From Batkoa obscura (Eukaryota > Entomophthoromycota > Entomophthoromycetes > Entomophthorales > Batkoaceae), in contig JASVEC010000003.1 in NCBI GenBank assembly GCA_030770535.1, forward strand, positions 124,001 through 188,000: a DNA stretch of 64,000 bases, in the 5' to 3' direction. This document shows, one piece after another, positions 22,971 through 36,996 of the stretch. Position numbers and translations under genes: made by a program. Each line of letters begins with the position of its first letter. Within the stretch, counting starts at the first letter, position 1. The notes below the pieces were generated by a model, which saw only the letters and a program-made list of their open reading frames with translations, was not told the DNA's origin and ran no database searches.

Positions 22971-23039
22971 ATAAAATAAAATAAAATAAAATAAAATAAA
23001 ATAAAATAAAATAAAATAAAATAAAATAAAATAAAATAA
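22971..23039. repeat. (ATAAA)n microsatellite
   Basis: About 14 near-perfect copies of a 5-base unit, filling most of the 113-base gap between two convergent stop codons. It may also supply AATAAA-like polyadenylation signals for the peptidase transcript. Confidence 0.95.
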
Positions 23040-23083
23040 CAAATATTATTAAATTTCAATTTTATTTCATCTAAAAAACTCAT

Positions 23084-25388
<2,305 letters not shown>

Positions 25389-25750
25389 GGCCTTTGAGGG
25401 TTAAAAGCTATAAGATAAGATAGATGATTAAATCGATTTTTTGGAAAATAAGGGATTAAAAATGGCAAAAATTGGGCTATTTTTGTGCAAATTTGATGTG
25501 ACAATATCAGTATCAAATTATGAATTTGTGGATGTGATTGTTTTGTTTGAAGTGATAGTAATAAATCAAAATACATAATACATTATACATATGTTAGATT
25601 TAACATTAAAGTTGAAATAGGCAAGCATACCAATTATTGTATATGTTATTCGTCAATAATGTTTGTAGTTGTTAAGTCTATCCAAAGATAAAAAAATGAA
25701 TTAAAGTTAGGCATATAAATAATAAAACTTTTTTTATATTTTTATGTTTT
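25389..25750. other. Intergenic; F-box upstream region of FB3
   Basis: Divergent spacer between the helicase and the FB3 pseudogene. It contains the shared F-box upstream module at 25620-25665. Nothing else recognised. Confidence 0.45.
25620..25665 (+). promoter_or_regulatory. Shared upstream module of F-box genes (FB3)
   Basis: GGCAAGCATACCAATTATTG then TATATGTTATTCGTCAATAA. It aligns over its whole length with 30124-30174 and with the minus strand of 16136-16183, at a similar distance from the coding start. Confidence 0.55.
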
Positions 25751-25760
25751 TTGTATAAAA

Positions 25761-26378
25761 CAAAGTTTGATCAACTACCAGGCAACTTGTTATATGAAGT
25801 TTTCAAACAATTTCATTTAAATGAAAGGTTTCATTTACGCCTATTAAGTAAGGATTTATCCAGCATTACAAACAAGGATATAAAACATACAATGGCTTAT
25901 TCAAAATATACTGATGACGATTTTCGTAATGATACAGCTTTAGGTAAAAGGTTAAACCACAAAAACTTTATTAGCTATGAAAGGGACTTTATTTTTAAAA
26001 ACTGGAGCTATGATAAAGTATTTAAATATAAATAGTGATATCATTGGTTACATAAATTATTGTCCAACTTTAATATCTATTACTTATCATGATCCTTACA
26101 GTACTCTTGAAGTAATTGTTGAAATCGAAATTCAGTTACCGAAATTGAAAAATTTATTCATAAATACTATTTGTACTAACACTTCCCCAATCTTAGACTT
26201 ATTTAGAAAGCATTTAAAGGAAATTGAAATTTTAGACATTGTGTGTGATTCTGGTAGTATAAAAAAAGTTGTCACTTTTTTGACTCCAAGTAAAATTGCT
26301 TAAATATGTTATTGTTCTATATTAAACTTCGTAAATTGGATAAAATCAAGTATGATTTATTAACTTAAGAGAATTATA
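25761..26378 (+). pseudogene. F-box protein family pseudogene FB3, truncated
   Basis: N-terminal ~210 codons of the family: KFDQLPGNLLYEVFKQF, then LLSKDLSSITNKDIKH and SPILDLFRKHLKEIEIL. The expected ATG is replaced (ACA AAG where others have ATG AAG). A frameshift lies around 26000 and a stop follows SKIA. Similarity ends in INLREL, exactly at MITE copy 10, and the remaining half of the gene is absent beyond it. Confidence 0.8.
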
Positions 26379-26482
26379 TATGGGGATGTTTTTTTTGGTT
26401 TCATTATTTTTTCCATTCTTTAAGCGCTATTTGAGCGGAAAGATTGTTAGTAAAATTCTTAAACAAAAAAATACATCCCCAT
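26379..26482 (+). mobile_element. MITE copy 10, at the break of FB3
   Basis: Full-length, close to consensus (core AAGCGCTATTTGAGCGG) with TA at both ends. It sits at the point where FB3 similarity stops. Confidence 0.88.
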
Positions 26483-27547
26483 ATATTTTTATTATAATTA
26501 ATCAATTTATGCACTTTAAGTAAAATTCTAAGTATGATGAAGTCTCAATTTTAGTTCCCTCTCAATCCCACTTAATGATAGGGGTTCATAACTTTTTTTT
26601 ATCAGCATACCATCCGCAAACGACTTGATTATAATACTTTCATTATTTTTTTAAAAAGCTTATCGAATACTTTACCTTGAATAAAGATAAACAAAACCTC
26701 AATACTATTATTACTATCTCAAGTACAACTTTTCACTCTTTTGATCTCCACATTTGTCTCTTAGGTCATTCACTTGAGTATTACTTTTCCGGTTATCATT
26801 CTAAAGTGAATTATGACTCTCATTTTACTATTTTGTATTCATGTTGTGTTAGCTTTCCAGACCCTATTGAATATATTAATAGCAATATATTAGACTAAAT
26901 TAAGTTGTATACAGTATCAATACATTAAATTGTTTTAGATTGAAACGATATTTTTTTCTGCAATCTTAAATTAGTAAATTTCTTACCTTTTCTGGAGCTT
27001 CAAATAGATTAAGTTTGTTGATTAAGTATTTTCTAGGATGTTAGTGGCATTGTTTAGATGGTAAAATTATATAAACGAAAGTGAAAGTGAAAGTGAAATG
27101 AAGTGAATCTTTGATTAAGTTTGACGGATTTATAATTAATAAAAGTTGTAAATTTTGGAATGTTTTTAAAGCATCTGTTGAGGCAACAACATCAATATGA
27201 AAATTGAAATTCAGGGATGTGACATTTAGCTGGTATATGATAAATCACAAAATTAAAAGTATCAAGTTTATCACATAAATTAAGTCTAATAGATCAATTC
27301 TAATAAACATTAATAAAATAAGCTATGAAATCGTTTTTATTATCTCATTTATTTATATTATATTATGTCAATTAAGTTAGAATCGCTAAGCTTACTGTAA
27401 CTGGTTATAATGTTTTGTAATATTATTAACTAATAACATCATCTTATTTTAATCAAAACACATTATAGCCAGATATATAAATATAAGGATTTTCTTATTG
27501 TTTTATAAAAAAACTTTGAAGATTGTTTTTATAATCCTTATATAAAA
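26483..27547. other. Intergenic between FB3 and FB4
   Basis: No supported gene. A 73-codon frame at 26677-26898 has no recognisable features. A weak match to the F-box upstream module lies at 27384-27436 (GCTAAGCTTACTGTAACTGG), 112-164 bases before FB4. Confidence 0.45.
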
Positions 27548-28894
27548 ATGAAGTTTGATCAACTACCAAGTAACTTGCTATACAAAGTATTTAAGCAAGT
27601 CAATTTAAGAGAGCTTTTCAATCTACGTTTATTAAGCAAAGTTTTATTGAATATTATAAACAAGACTTTAAAATACAAAGTAATATATTCAAAATATATT
27701 ATAGAAGATTTTGAGGAAAACAAAAGAAATGTAGGCAAAACTTTAAAGCGTGGAAACTTTATCAAATATCAACAAAAGTTTATTTTAAAAAATGGAGCCA
27801 TGATGAGGCATTTAGAAGTAAATGATAACACTATTAACTATATAAATTATTGCCCAAATCTAACTTCTATAACCTATAATGATACTAAATATACTCATAC
27901 TTCTAATGATATAATTAAAATTTCATTACCAAAGTTGAAAAAGTTATTTATACATCTTTATTGTAATGTTGTCTCTTCATCTTTATTAAACTTATTTAAA
28001 AAATATTTGGATCAAGTTGAGGTTGTAGATATTATCTTTGAATCTGGGAGTATAAAGGATATTATAAAATATTTGAATCCAAATAAAGTTAGATCTCTTA
28101 GAATATTATATCACGATAGATTATATTTTGATGAAATAGATAGAATCAAAGTGGAATTTATCAACTTAAAAGAATTGTCTGTAGAATCATTAGATTGTAT
28201 AAATGATACTGAATTCGATCCGAATACAAACTTTGCTTCTTATTTAGAATTAAAAATAAAAGGTATTTTTCGAAACAAGTTTAATATCAATGACTTTGGG
28301 GATCTTACTAAATTGAAAAGTATAAAGTTTGTTGATCGTTTAATCTCTTTTTTAAAGTTAAAAAATAAGGATAACTTGATTTTACCTAAAAATGCCAATC
28401 TTATTACTCTAGGAAGCTTCAATGCATCAAACTCAATGAACTATGATTTATTAAAGTTTCCGACATTAAAAGAAGTATATGTTGGAGAAATATCAAAAGG
28501 GTTTTTACAAGCAATTTCCTTGGCACCAAACATTCAAAAAATCCATATTGAAAACTTATACCTTGCCATAGATTTATTAATGACAGAATTTAATTTTAAT
28601 GTAAATAATGTTAATGACACTACTTATGATCCATACAAGAGCAAATTTGTAACTCAAATTACTGTTGATTGTGGTTATGACATTGCGATCAATGCCTTTT
28701 TTTATTTTCTGACATTTTTTCCAAAGCTTAAAGCAATTAAGATTCAAAATTTTATGTTAGAAAATATTGAGTCTAAAATTAACTATAAACTTATTACTCC
28801 TTTACTTCTTATTACACTAAATACAGCTGAAATTAATTGCAGACTTTATAATAGGCTTATGGAAGTCCCATTGTTAACTTGGTTAAGCTTATGA
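27548..28894 (+). CDS. F-box protein, lineage-specific family (FB4, intact)
   Basis: Intronless, 448 residues, and the only unbroken member here. The N-terminal ~45 residues (KFDQLPSNLLYKVFKQVNLR, LFNLRLLSK) fit an F-box, which docks on Skp1 in SCF ubiquitin ligases. The rest consists of leucine-rich, repeat-like segments (e.g. LPKLKKLFIHL, FPTLKEVYVG, FPKLKAIKIQNF) that could recognise substrate. It ends PLLTWLSL, a tail conserved in FB1, FB2 and FB5. Substrate is unknown. The F-box call rests on pattern, and the LRR character is inferred from spacing of leucines. Confidence 0.75.
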   Translation: MKFDQLPSNLLYKVFKQVNLRELFNLRLLSKVLLNIINKTLKYKVIYSKYIIEDFEENKRNVGKTLKRGNFIKYQQKFILKNGAMMRHLEVNDNTINYINYCPNLTSITYNDTKYTHTSNDIIKISLPKLKKLFIHLYCNVVSSSLLNLFKKYLDQVEVVDIIFESGSIKDIIKYLNPNKVRSLRILYHDRLYFDEIDRIKVEFINLKELSVESLDCINDTEFDPNTNFASYLELKIKGIFRNKFNINDFGDLTKLKSIKFVDRLISFLKLKNKDNLILPKNANLITLGSFNASNSMNYDLLKFPTLKEVYVGEISKGFLQAISLAPNIQKIHIENLYLAIDLLMTEFNFNVNNVNDTTYDPYKSKFVTQITVDCGYDIAINAFFYFLTFFPKLKAIKIQNFMLENIESKINYKLITPLLLITLNTAEINCRLYNRLMEVPLLTWLSL

Positions 28895-30216
28895 ATAAGT
28901 CAGTATCGAACTAAGTATGCTTTTTATTATATCTGCTTTAATAAATATTTATCTCCCGTATCATATTTTGTTATTAGAATGTATTTTGATAAATTCAAAT
29001 CTATCTGAGTTTTTTCCTGTACAATAACTTTTACTAAATAATAGGTTTAATGGCCAAATACATTATCTCTGAGGCAGTATAAAAGATTAATTTTTAGATA
29101 TAATATGATGTTGATTATTTTTTTACATCTCAATATTATTAATTCAGTTTTTATGAATTATAATACTATTGATTACAAATAAATAGCTAACATAAAATTT
29201 AAAAAACAATAACCTAACAGCCAATTAATTTGAATCTCATAAAAATTATAACCTATGTTGCACTAATTTTCGTATAATATTAATAACATTTATTTAACTA
29301 TTCTTTATCAATTGAAATAGGTAGATTTTTAGATCAATAAAGTAAACAATAAAAAGATTCTTTATTATATTTAAAATATAAAATAAGAGCATTAATATAT
29401 TAAAATATAATCCATAATTTAGACCAAAGAAATCATCATTCCATAGCGTACAAAAATAACATAAAGCAAAGAATAAGTTTTAATTTACTATATTTGGTAA
29501 ATTTATTTTTATATTTTTTATCAAATCAAATCAAATTAAAAAGTTAACTAGTCATAACTTTGTTACTTTTCTATCAACATCCACACCCTTTTAACCTGTT
29601 CATTTGCCTTCAATTTCACTTTTAGTCTTCTATTTCGCATATAAAAACTATCCATTTATCCTTTGGTCACTTAGTTATGTCTAAAAATTGGATACCTGAA
29701 AAGTATTATTTTAAGGCAAAAAAAAGTAACTCAGGAAAGAACATTATATTACAATATGAAATTAAATAAATATTATTAACCCTAACCTCAACTCTAATCA
29801 ATATGCTTAGATAAATCGCAGCATAGTATTTTAAATATTCTTTTAAAATTTCAATCAAGTTTTATTTTGTAGCATAAAATAATTCTTTATCAAAAATTCA
29901 TTTGGGCTTTTACTCATTTTATTCTAATACTGCATTGCTCTTTTTATAATTTAAATTAAGGGATTGAGTTGTAAAAAAGAGTCTTTTACTAAATCTTCAA
30001 AGGTGGTTAGCTTCAATCAAAAATATGTATTTACATATGTATGTTTTATTGATAGAATAATGAAATACAAGAATAAAAATATAGGATCTGCTATATATGT
30101 GGCAAGTTTAATACATTGAATGGAGCAGATAAGCGTAACAATGGTTGTATATGTTATTAATCAATAATGCTTAGACTTTTTTAATTTACCTGAAGATACA
30201 AAAAAACAGTGCAATA
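28895..30216. other. Intergenic, no gene seen
   Basis: AT-rich spacer between FB4 and FB5. The F-box upstream module of FB5 lies near its right end (30124-30174). Nothing else recognised. Confidence 0.45.
30124..30174 (+). promoter_or_regulatory. Shared upstream module of F-box genes (FB5)
   Basis: GATAAGCGTAACAATGGTTG then TATATGTTATTAATCAATAA. Once the 104-bp MITE at 30217-30322 is discounted, it sits about 90-145 bases before the FB5 coding start, as in FB1 and FB3. Confidence 0.55.
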
Positions 30217-30322
30217 TATGGGGATGTGTCTTTTTGTTTAAGAATTTTACTAACAATCTTTCTGCTCAAATAGCGCTTAAGAAATGAAAAAAAGTAATGA
30301 AACCAAAAAAAACATCCTCATA
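30217..30322 (-). mobile_element. MITE copy 11, upstream of FB5
   Basis: Full-length copy with core AAATAGCGCTTAAG and TA on both sides. It inserted between the upstream module and the coding start of FB5. Confidence 0.87.
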
Positions 30323-30369
30323 TGTTTAAATAATTAGAAATTGTTTATTTTTATTTTCTACTTTTTACA

Positions 30370-31633
30370 AGTTTAATCAATTGCCAAGTGACTTATTATT
30401 TGAAATATTCAAATAATTCAGTCTAAGAGAATTATTCAATCTATGACTATTAGCTAAAAATTTGTCTATTACTATAGACAAGACTATTAAACATAAATTA
30501 ATATATTCAATATATATTGAAAATGATTTTGATGATGATATGGGGATTGTAGGCAAAAGCTCAACTTAGCGAGGTTTATCAAATAACAGAAAAATTTATA
30601 TTGAAAAATAGAGAAATGATGTAACATTTACCTGTAGATACTTATACCATCAGTTATATAGACTACTGTCTAAATCTAACAGCTATTACCTTTCGTAGCT
30701 TTATGTGTTGATGTATTCCCAAAGACGAAATTCAAACCCATTTACCAAAATTGAAAAAGTTATTTATAATACGCTAATCAAGTTAATTTGACTCTAATTT
30801 TAAATTTATTTAAAAAGTATATGAATCAAATAAAAGTTTTAGATATTAATTGTAAATCTGGTGGCATAAAGGAAGTTATCAAAGATTCGGATCCAAATAA
30901 AGTAAAATTCCTCAATATATTTTATCAGACTAGATTAGATTTAGATGAACTAGATAAAATCAAAGAAGGAGTTATTAATTAATAGTATTACATATAAAAC
31001 CAGGACTTTATATTTATGCAAATAATAAGTTTGGTCCAAATATAAGCTTTGCTTCTTATTTAAAACTAGAAATTAAAGGTATATTTGAACACCAGTTCAA
31101 TATAAATGACTTAGGTGGCCCCAATAAACTGAAAAGTATAAAGTTTATAAATGAGTCCTTTAATTTTTTAAAGTTATATAGTAAAGATATTTTAAATGTT
31201 TTAAAATATTAACCTTATTGCTTTAGGCTGCTTTAATTCTTTTGAATCAACAAATTATAATTCATTAAAAACATTAACAATAGCATTAAAAGAGTTATAT
31301 GTTGAAAGAGTAACAAAGGAGCTTTTGGAGGTTATCTCTTTAGCGTCAAATATTCAAAAATTCCTATTAGTGATTTAGGTGTTGTTACTAGGATTTTTTC
31401 ACATGATTTTAATTTTGATGCAAATAAAGTTAATGATACTAACAGTTATGCTTGATAAAAATGTAAGCATGCTAATCGAATCACAATTGAATGTACTAAA
31501 GGATAAAAATTTTGACGCAAATTATAAGCTTACTACTCCTTTATTACTCATTATGCCTAGTATATCTAATATTAATAACAAGCTTTATGAAAAACTTAAA
31601 AGCATCCCACTATTAACTTGGTTGAGCTTATAA
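30370..31633 (+). pseudogene. F-box protein family pseudogene FB5
   Basis: Colinear with FB4 along its length: KFNQLPSDLLFEIFK at the start, LNLFKKYMNQIKVLDINCKS and DPNKVKFLNIFYQ in the middle, LLTWLSL at the stop. Multiple in-frame stops (the first right after LLFEIFK) and frame breaks make it nonfunctional. Confidence 0.8.
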
Positions 31634-33726
31634 ACAAGTTGATACTTTACTCACAATAGTTTTATATCATATTCTCTATTAATAAATTTATATTTTTTCA
31701 TTTTTTTCTGTTATTTTATATATTTTAAACTTTAATTTTTTTGAAATATTCTTCCTTTTATAATAACTCTCCACATCAACAACCATTAAACAGCCAAATC
31801 ATTATACAAAGCAATGTAAAATTGAATTTTACTACGTTATTCCCCTTCACTCTCTAAAAAGTCAGTACTGTATTTTTTCTTATAGAAAAGACCGATACTG
31901 TCCCATAATAGTCATATTAATAAAATAGTCATTTACCTAATATCCTTTTCGAAATATTTAGTTTTTTATATTAATTTTTTAGAGCAGCTTGCAACTAGAT
32001 GTCATTTATACGGGGATGTATTTTTGTGTTTAAGAATTTTACTAACAATTTTTCTGCTCAAATAGCGCTTAAAAAATGGAAAAAATAATGAAGTCAAAAA
32101 AAACAGCCCCATATATTTTAACTTGAAGGCATTTTTTTTAAATATGAATCTAAGAGCTACGTTCTCTTTTATATTTTTAGTTTCATATTGAACATATTCG
32201 ACTCTAAATTAAAAACAACAAAAGACATCCAACTATAAGCTCTTCTAGGACAAGATTATTCTTAAAATGAAATCGTATTATTTAAATAAAAATTTCAGCT
32301 TTTAAGTAATAAACTTGTCATCTAATAAGTTAAATGCAACATTAGAAAAATCCTTAAAAGTACTATATATATCTAGCCTTCATTTAGTTTTCTTTTATTA
32401 TTATATATATATTAATATTAGTATAAGCATTATATGGTTCTCATTAATGATTTTTTAAGTATAAGTTATAGTAGTTCAATTATTTACAATTTCAAGTAAA
32501 AACGAACCATTCTAACTTATATTAATCAATATAAAATAGTAATATTATAATTAATAAATTGAATTAATCAATTTATCCGCTAAGTGAACTTTCAAGTATA
32601 ATAAAATTCCCATTTTATTTTTCTCAACCCTTAAAACTCTCCATTTATTGTCTTTATTAAAATAGTTTAGCATACACAATTTTACATTTATCCTTTTTAA
32701 TCAGGACAAAAGGTAGAAATTTCAATCAAAAAAATACACCAATGAAACTAAAATCTGTTATTCGAAACTTGAATTTGCTAATAATTAATAATATTGGAAA
32801 AGGTGATTCTAATGAGCTTATAGCGTTGAGATCATTTGATTTAAAATTAAAAACCTTTTGCAATTCTGCTTTAGTTTTGTCTCATTTTTATATTAATAAT
32901 TTAAAAAATCTTTAAACCACTCATGATAAATAGATAAAATTGCGTTTTTATCATCACTTCTGTAATACTACAAGACTATAACAACACATTAGTACCGATT
33001 CATAACAATAAAAAATAAAATCTATTGCATTAATTTATTTCAACTCATTATTATAAAGCAATTGATGCGTATTTCTAATACGAAAATCAATTCATATTAT
33101 CTAATTTAAGGACATTTGTTAATTATTAGGAAACTAACGAATACCTATAGAATAAATAAATGTAACAATATAATTGGCCTCTAAAATTAGAAGCTTGTTT
33201 AATTGGTTTTTTTAAGCAGTCGTAATTTTTAAGTAAGAAAGTTGTGTGATGAAACTGAACTAATTAAAGGAGAATTAAAAAGATGATCGGAGTTTCATTT
33301 GATATATTTTTAAATTTTTGATATATTTTTAGAAATTTTTTTTAAGACAACGAATGAAATAAAAATGAATCAACCTAAGCTAAGAATAATTTTTGATTAA
33401 AGTGGCTTAAAATTGTAGTTGGAAACTAAAATCAAAATTAGGCTAATTCAACATCTTTACTTTTTATTGTTTTTATTTGAAATTTTCATTAAAACTAGTT
33501 AATATTTATTTATTTTATAACATATCAATAGCTATCCTTGGTTCAATTCAACTTTTACATTCTATTGTTTAATTTATATTATATTGAAGAACCGTAAAGT
33601 AACGCTCTTAACTTATTACTTAGTATTTAAGGCTGTATAAATAGGCTAAAGTTTTCCAGTTTTCGATCATCACTATTTATCTGATAATTATCACTTACAT
33701 CTTATTTTACTATAACTCAATTTAAT
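31634..33726. other. Long AT-rich intergenic region with one MITE
   Basis: Apart from MITE copy 12 at 32009-32113 I see no gene, RNA or further repeat. A TATAAATA-like stretch at about 33634 precedes the next gene by some 90 bases. Confidence 0.45.
32009..32113 (-). mobile_element. MITE copy 12
   Basis: Full-length, with ends TA-CGGGGATGT and CAGCCCCA-TA and core CTCAAATAGCGCTTAAA. Confidence 0.85.
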
Positions 33727-34551
33727 ATGGCAAAATCGATTGTATCTTTTAACCCAACAAGCATGAACTATCATGACCACCCCTTAACACAAAGCACAGC
33801 CAACGCTACCACTTACTCGAACGAAAACATAGTGGTTAAGGAGATGGTGAAATTTGCCCATTTTTCAGTACGACCAACTCGAAGCCCATCGTTAAATTCA
33901 TATTTACTTAATACCAATTTATACAATACACCTAGAATTGAACCACAAAAAAGATTCATTGTTTATCTGGAACCTAATAAACAGTCCAAGTTATATCAAT
34001 CCATCTTAAAGTTTTACCGTCTTAGCCATTTACATTTTGGTGCTAATGAAGCTCATCTTTATCATCCCCATTGTTCGATGACTGGCTTTATTTCAATCGA
34101 TACGATTCAATCTTACAATTTGATCAATTCAATAGTAGCAACGCTCAAAAGTTATAAGGAATCAGCTTATTCTGCTATAGTACCTAACGTTAATGGGATT
34201 GAACTGTTACCAGCTAAAAGGAAAGTTAATTTATCAATTGAAGCACCGTTTAATTTGCATAACTTGGTGGAGAATCTAGTCAATAACTGTAGCACAATCA
34301 CCAAGGTACGAGCTAAACCTTTACATCATATCTCTTTGGCTTATCTCAATAAGCATGTGATTACAAATCAAAAGCTAGATGATGCAGAACTTAAAGCATT
34401 AGATACACTTGCTAAAGCAACAGTTAATTTGAGCGAAGTTAATGATAATAGCTTAAAATGGGATATCGCGTTTTATGAGCAAACTTATCAGTCCAAGCAT
34501 TTGTATGAATCCCATCAGTTTAAAGAGCTGTATCGCTTCTCTTTGGCTTGA
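33727..34551 (+). CDS. 2H phosphoesterase superfamily-like protein
   Basis: Intronless, 274 residues. Two HxS/T motifs of the 2H (LigT/CPDase-like) superfamily are visible and well spaced: HPHCSMTGF (His115, Ser117) and PLHHISLAYL (His201, Ser203). Each is preceded by a beta-strand-like segment (RFIVYLEP before the first, KVNLSIEAPF before the second). Members cleave 2',3'-cyclic phosphates or 2'-5' RNA linkages, or act in tRNA splicing; which applies here cannot be told. The base composition is less AT-rich than its surroundings. No signal peptide. Confidence 0.7.
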   Translation: MAKSIVSFNPTSMNYHDHPLTQSTANATTYSNENIVVKEMVKFAHFSVRPTRSPSLNSYLLNTNLYNTPRIEPQKRFIVYLEPNKQSKLYQSILKFYRLSHLHFGANEAHLYHPHCSMTGFISIDTIQSYNLINSIVATLKSYKESAYSAIVPNVNGIELLPAKRKVNLSIEAPFNLHNLVENLVNNCSTITKVRAKPLHHISLAYLNKHVITNQKLDDAELKALDTLAKATVNLSEVNDNSLKWDIAFYEQTYQSKHLYESHQFKELYRFSLA

Positions 34552-36384
34552 TTAAGGATAGTGTTTTTTCTTTAGAAATATGTTTGATTGTTTTTTGTAG
34601 AGTCCATTGTATAATAGACTCCTTTAATGTTTTTATATTTATTTTTTAATAAATTTGATTGTTTTTTGATATTTAGCACTTTTGATTTAGATTTTTTGTG
34701 GGCTTTCTGGGAACACTCCTATTCTGGATTTTTCTTTCTTTAATCCACTATTTCTATTTATACACACAACTGCTCAATTGGATCATCACGCTTTTTTGGC
34801 TAAGTTTACAATTAAACCGATAGCTTTGGGCAAATTGAGGGGCTGTTTTAAATGGTTTTTAATAGTAATATCAATTATTTTTGTTAATTATAAACATTTA
34901 TTTAACAATATTGATATATAAAATTATACTACCATTTAAAAACATAATAAAATATAATGTTTCTTTTTGATACTCTTTAACACTTATGTCTTTATCCCCA
35001 CCCTAGTAGTTAAATATAAAAGCCTCGATTTTTGTCTTGGCAGCTTTATAACAGAAATTATCTGTTGTAATGAGATTTTTCTTTATAAATAATTCACTAA
35101 TAAAATTTAGGCAATTATTTCTCCAATTAAACTTTGTACTCTATTCATAAAATCAGTTGCCAACTTGCTAGTTTTATTAAAGCTTGTTTGTACTTTATTA
35201 ATCATTATATGCTTTTTTCTGTTATACTTGATATATGCTTTTTTTCTCGCGCTTTACAAATAAATTTATGATAGATTTTATTTTTGAGATTTAAGTTCCG
35301 TTTAATAGTTATTTTTATAGAATTAAATTGAATCTTTTTTTAGATTATTCGTTATTAAGACGATATGGGGGTGTTTTTTTTGACTTCATTATTTTTTCCA
35401 TTTTTTAAGCACTATTTAAGTGGAAAGATTGTTAGTAAAATTCTTAAACACAAAAATACATCCCCATATGGATCATCAAAAGATATAAAGTATCAAAGAC
35501 TCAAGTTAGGAGAAGAAGAAGGATTTAGGTTAGATGTAAGATACTAGGAAGAAACTTTAATGGAATATCTAAGACTAATAAGGATCTCCTGTTAAGTATA
35601 AGTAAATCCCCCTTCTGAAATTTTGATTATTTTGTCTGGTGATAAATAAAAAGAGTTATTTATAGGGCGTTCTTTCCACTGTAATAATAATACGTTTAAG
35701 AAGACATGTGTACTCGTGTTTTATATAGCTAAATCAAGTCTTTGTATTTATTAAGATACTCATGGTAATATAGATAGTTCAATGTATGAGTTACCTCGCC
35801 AAAATCATTAGAGCTTACTTTATTTTAAACAAATATAAGTTATTTTTGCTGTAAGTGTTTTTAGTTATTGTGTAGTTCTCTCTAGTTTATATTCTTTTAT
35901 AAATGTGAGATTTTTTATTAACTTTGTAGCTTTCTAGTATACAGTTCATAGTTTAGATGTCGTTCAATCAAATAATATCATACTAGCTATTAAAATTTGT
36001 TTGAATATTCCTAATATTAAGATAAAAACAAGTAGTTTTTTGCCATGTTTAATTAAATGTTGTAAATATCAATAATATTAAAAATATGAAATTTTTTATC
36101 TAGTTTCTTATATTGTTAAGCTTAGTTTAAGTATAAAATAGTTGGATAATGTTTCTAGTAGCTACTTTGCGCTTATTTTGTAATAGTTTATATTACAGAA
36201 AACCCTTAATTTTTAATAGATTTTTTCAATAATCTCACAATAATTCTTTTAAAGCTTACTTTATGAAATGCAATAAAATATCAAACATGCATTCGAACAA
36301 AAAAACAAGCTATCAATATAATAGTTCATTCATATTTCCATTAATAAAACATAAAACTTTATTATTTTAATAAGTTTAAAATCC
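34552..36384. other. Intergenic with one MITE
   Basis: AT-rich region between the 2H-like gene and the secreted repeat protein. MITE copy 13 lies at 35364-35468. A 60-codon frame across it (35365-35547) is MITE-derived and not a gene. Confidence 0.45.
35364..35468 (+). mobile_element. MITE copy 13
   Basis: Full-length copy with ends TA-TGGGGGTGT and ACATCCCCA-TA and core AAGCACTATTTAAGTGG. Confidence 0.87.
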
Positions 36385-36996
36385 TCATTGACCACCAAAC
36401 TGAGCTTGCCCAAATTGAGCTTGACCTCCACCGAATTGATCTTGACCGCCAAACTGAGCTTGCCCAAATTGAGCTTGACCTCCACCGAATTGATCTTGAC
36501 CGCCAAACTGAGCTTGACCTCCACCAAATTGAGCTTGACCTCCACCAAACTGACCTTGTCCAAAACCAGATAGTCCGCCTCCAGCACCTCCACCGAATAC
36601 AGTACTATCATCGATCACATCATCATAATATTCATTATCAGGAGGGAGTATTCTACGGTTTTGGATACGACTAAAATCGATGGTAAAACGACGACGCTTA
36701 CAATCTGTACCTTTACAGTTTTCATTGAATTTTTCAAGTGGTGGTAAGCCATCAACGCCTGATGTAACACCTAATGCTCCAACAAGGCCGCCTGCTTGTT
36801 GGGGGTCAACGCCTTGTGGAAAACCTCCTTGTGGAAAACCTCCTTGTGGAAAACCTCCTTGTGGGAAACCTCCTTGTGGAAAGCCCCCTTGTGGAAAACC
36901 TCCTTGCTGAGCAGAAGCACCAAATTGGGGAGAAGCAGGGATAGCATTTACAGATAAAGCTAGTAAAAGAGCAGGTATAAGCTTATTTAAAGACAT
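36385..36996 (-). CDS. Secreted glycine/glutamine-rich repeat protein
   Basis: Intronless, 203 residues. A signal peptide (MSLNKLIPALLLALSVNA) is followed by six tandem GGFPQ units (32-61). A non-repetitive middle with C94 and C99 and a KRRR site (100-103) could be cut by a Kex2-type protease. The tail (134-203) is built from GGGQAQFGG-like units. At DNA level the tail contains a nearly exact 54-bp tandem duplication (36397-36504 region). Low-complexity secreted proteins of this type are often cell-wall or adhesive proteins, but no function can be assigned. The opposite strand is also open through the repeats; that is a composition effect. Confidence 0.75.
   Translation of the reverse strand: MSLNKLIPALLLALSVNAIPASPQFGASAQQGGFPQGGFPQGGFPQGGFPQGGFPQGGFPQGVDPQQAGGLVGALGVTSGVDGLPPLEKFNENCKGTDCKRRRFTIDFSRIQNRRILPPDNEYYDDVIDDSTVFGGGAGGGLSGFGQGQFGGGQAQFGGGQAQFGGQDQFGGGQAQFGQAQFGGQDQFGGGQAQFGQAQFGGQ

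Noticed and set aside
22971-23039. CRISPR-like or regulatory array
   Set aside because: It is a plain 5-base microsatellite without spacers.
26677-26898. 73-codon frame between FB3 and FB4
   Set aside because: No signal, motif, splice evidence or similarity to neighbouring genes.
35365-35547. 60-codon frame starting MGVFFLTSLF
   Set aside because: Two thirds of it is MITE copy 13.
36388-36910. Plus-strand frames rich in Ser/Leu/Thr and Cys/Gly/Lys/Pro repeats
   Set aside because: They are the antisense of the secreted repeat protein; repeats divisible by three keep all frames open.
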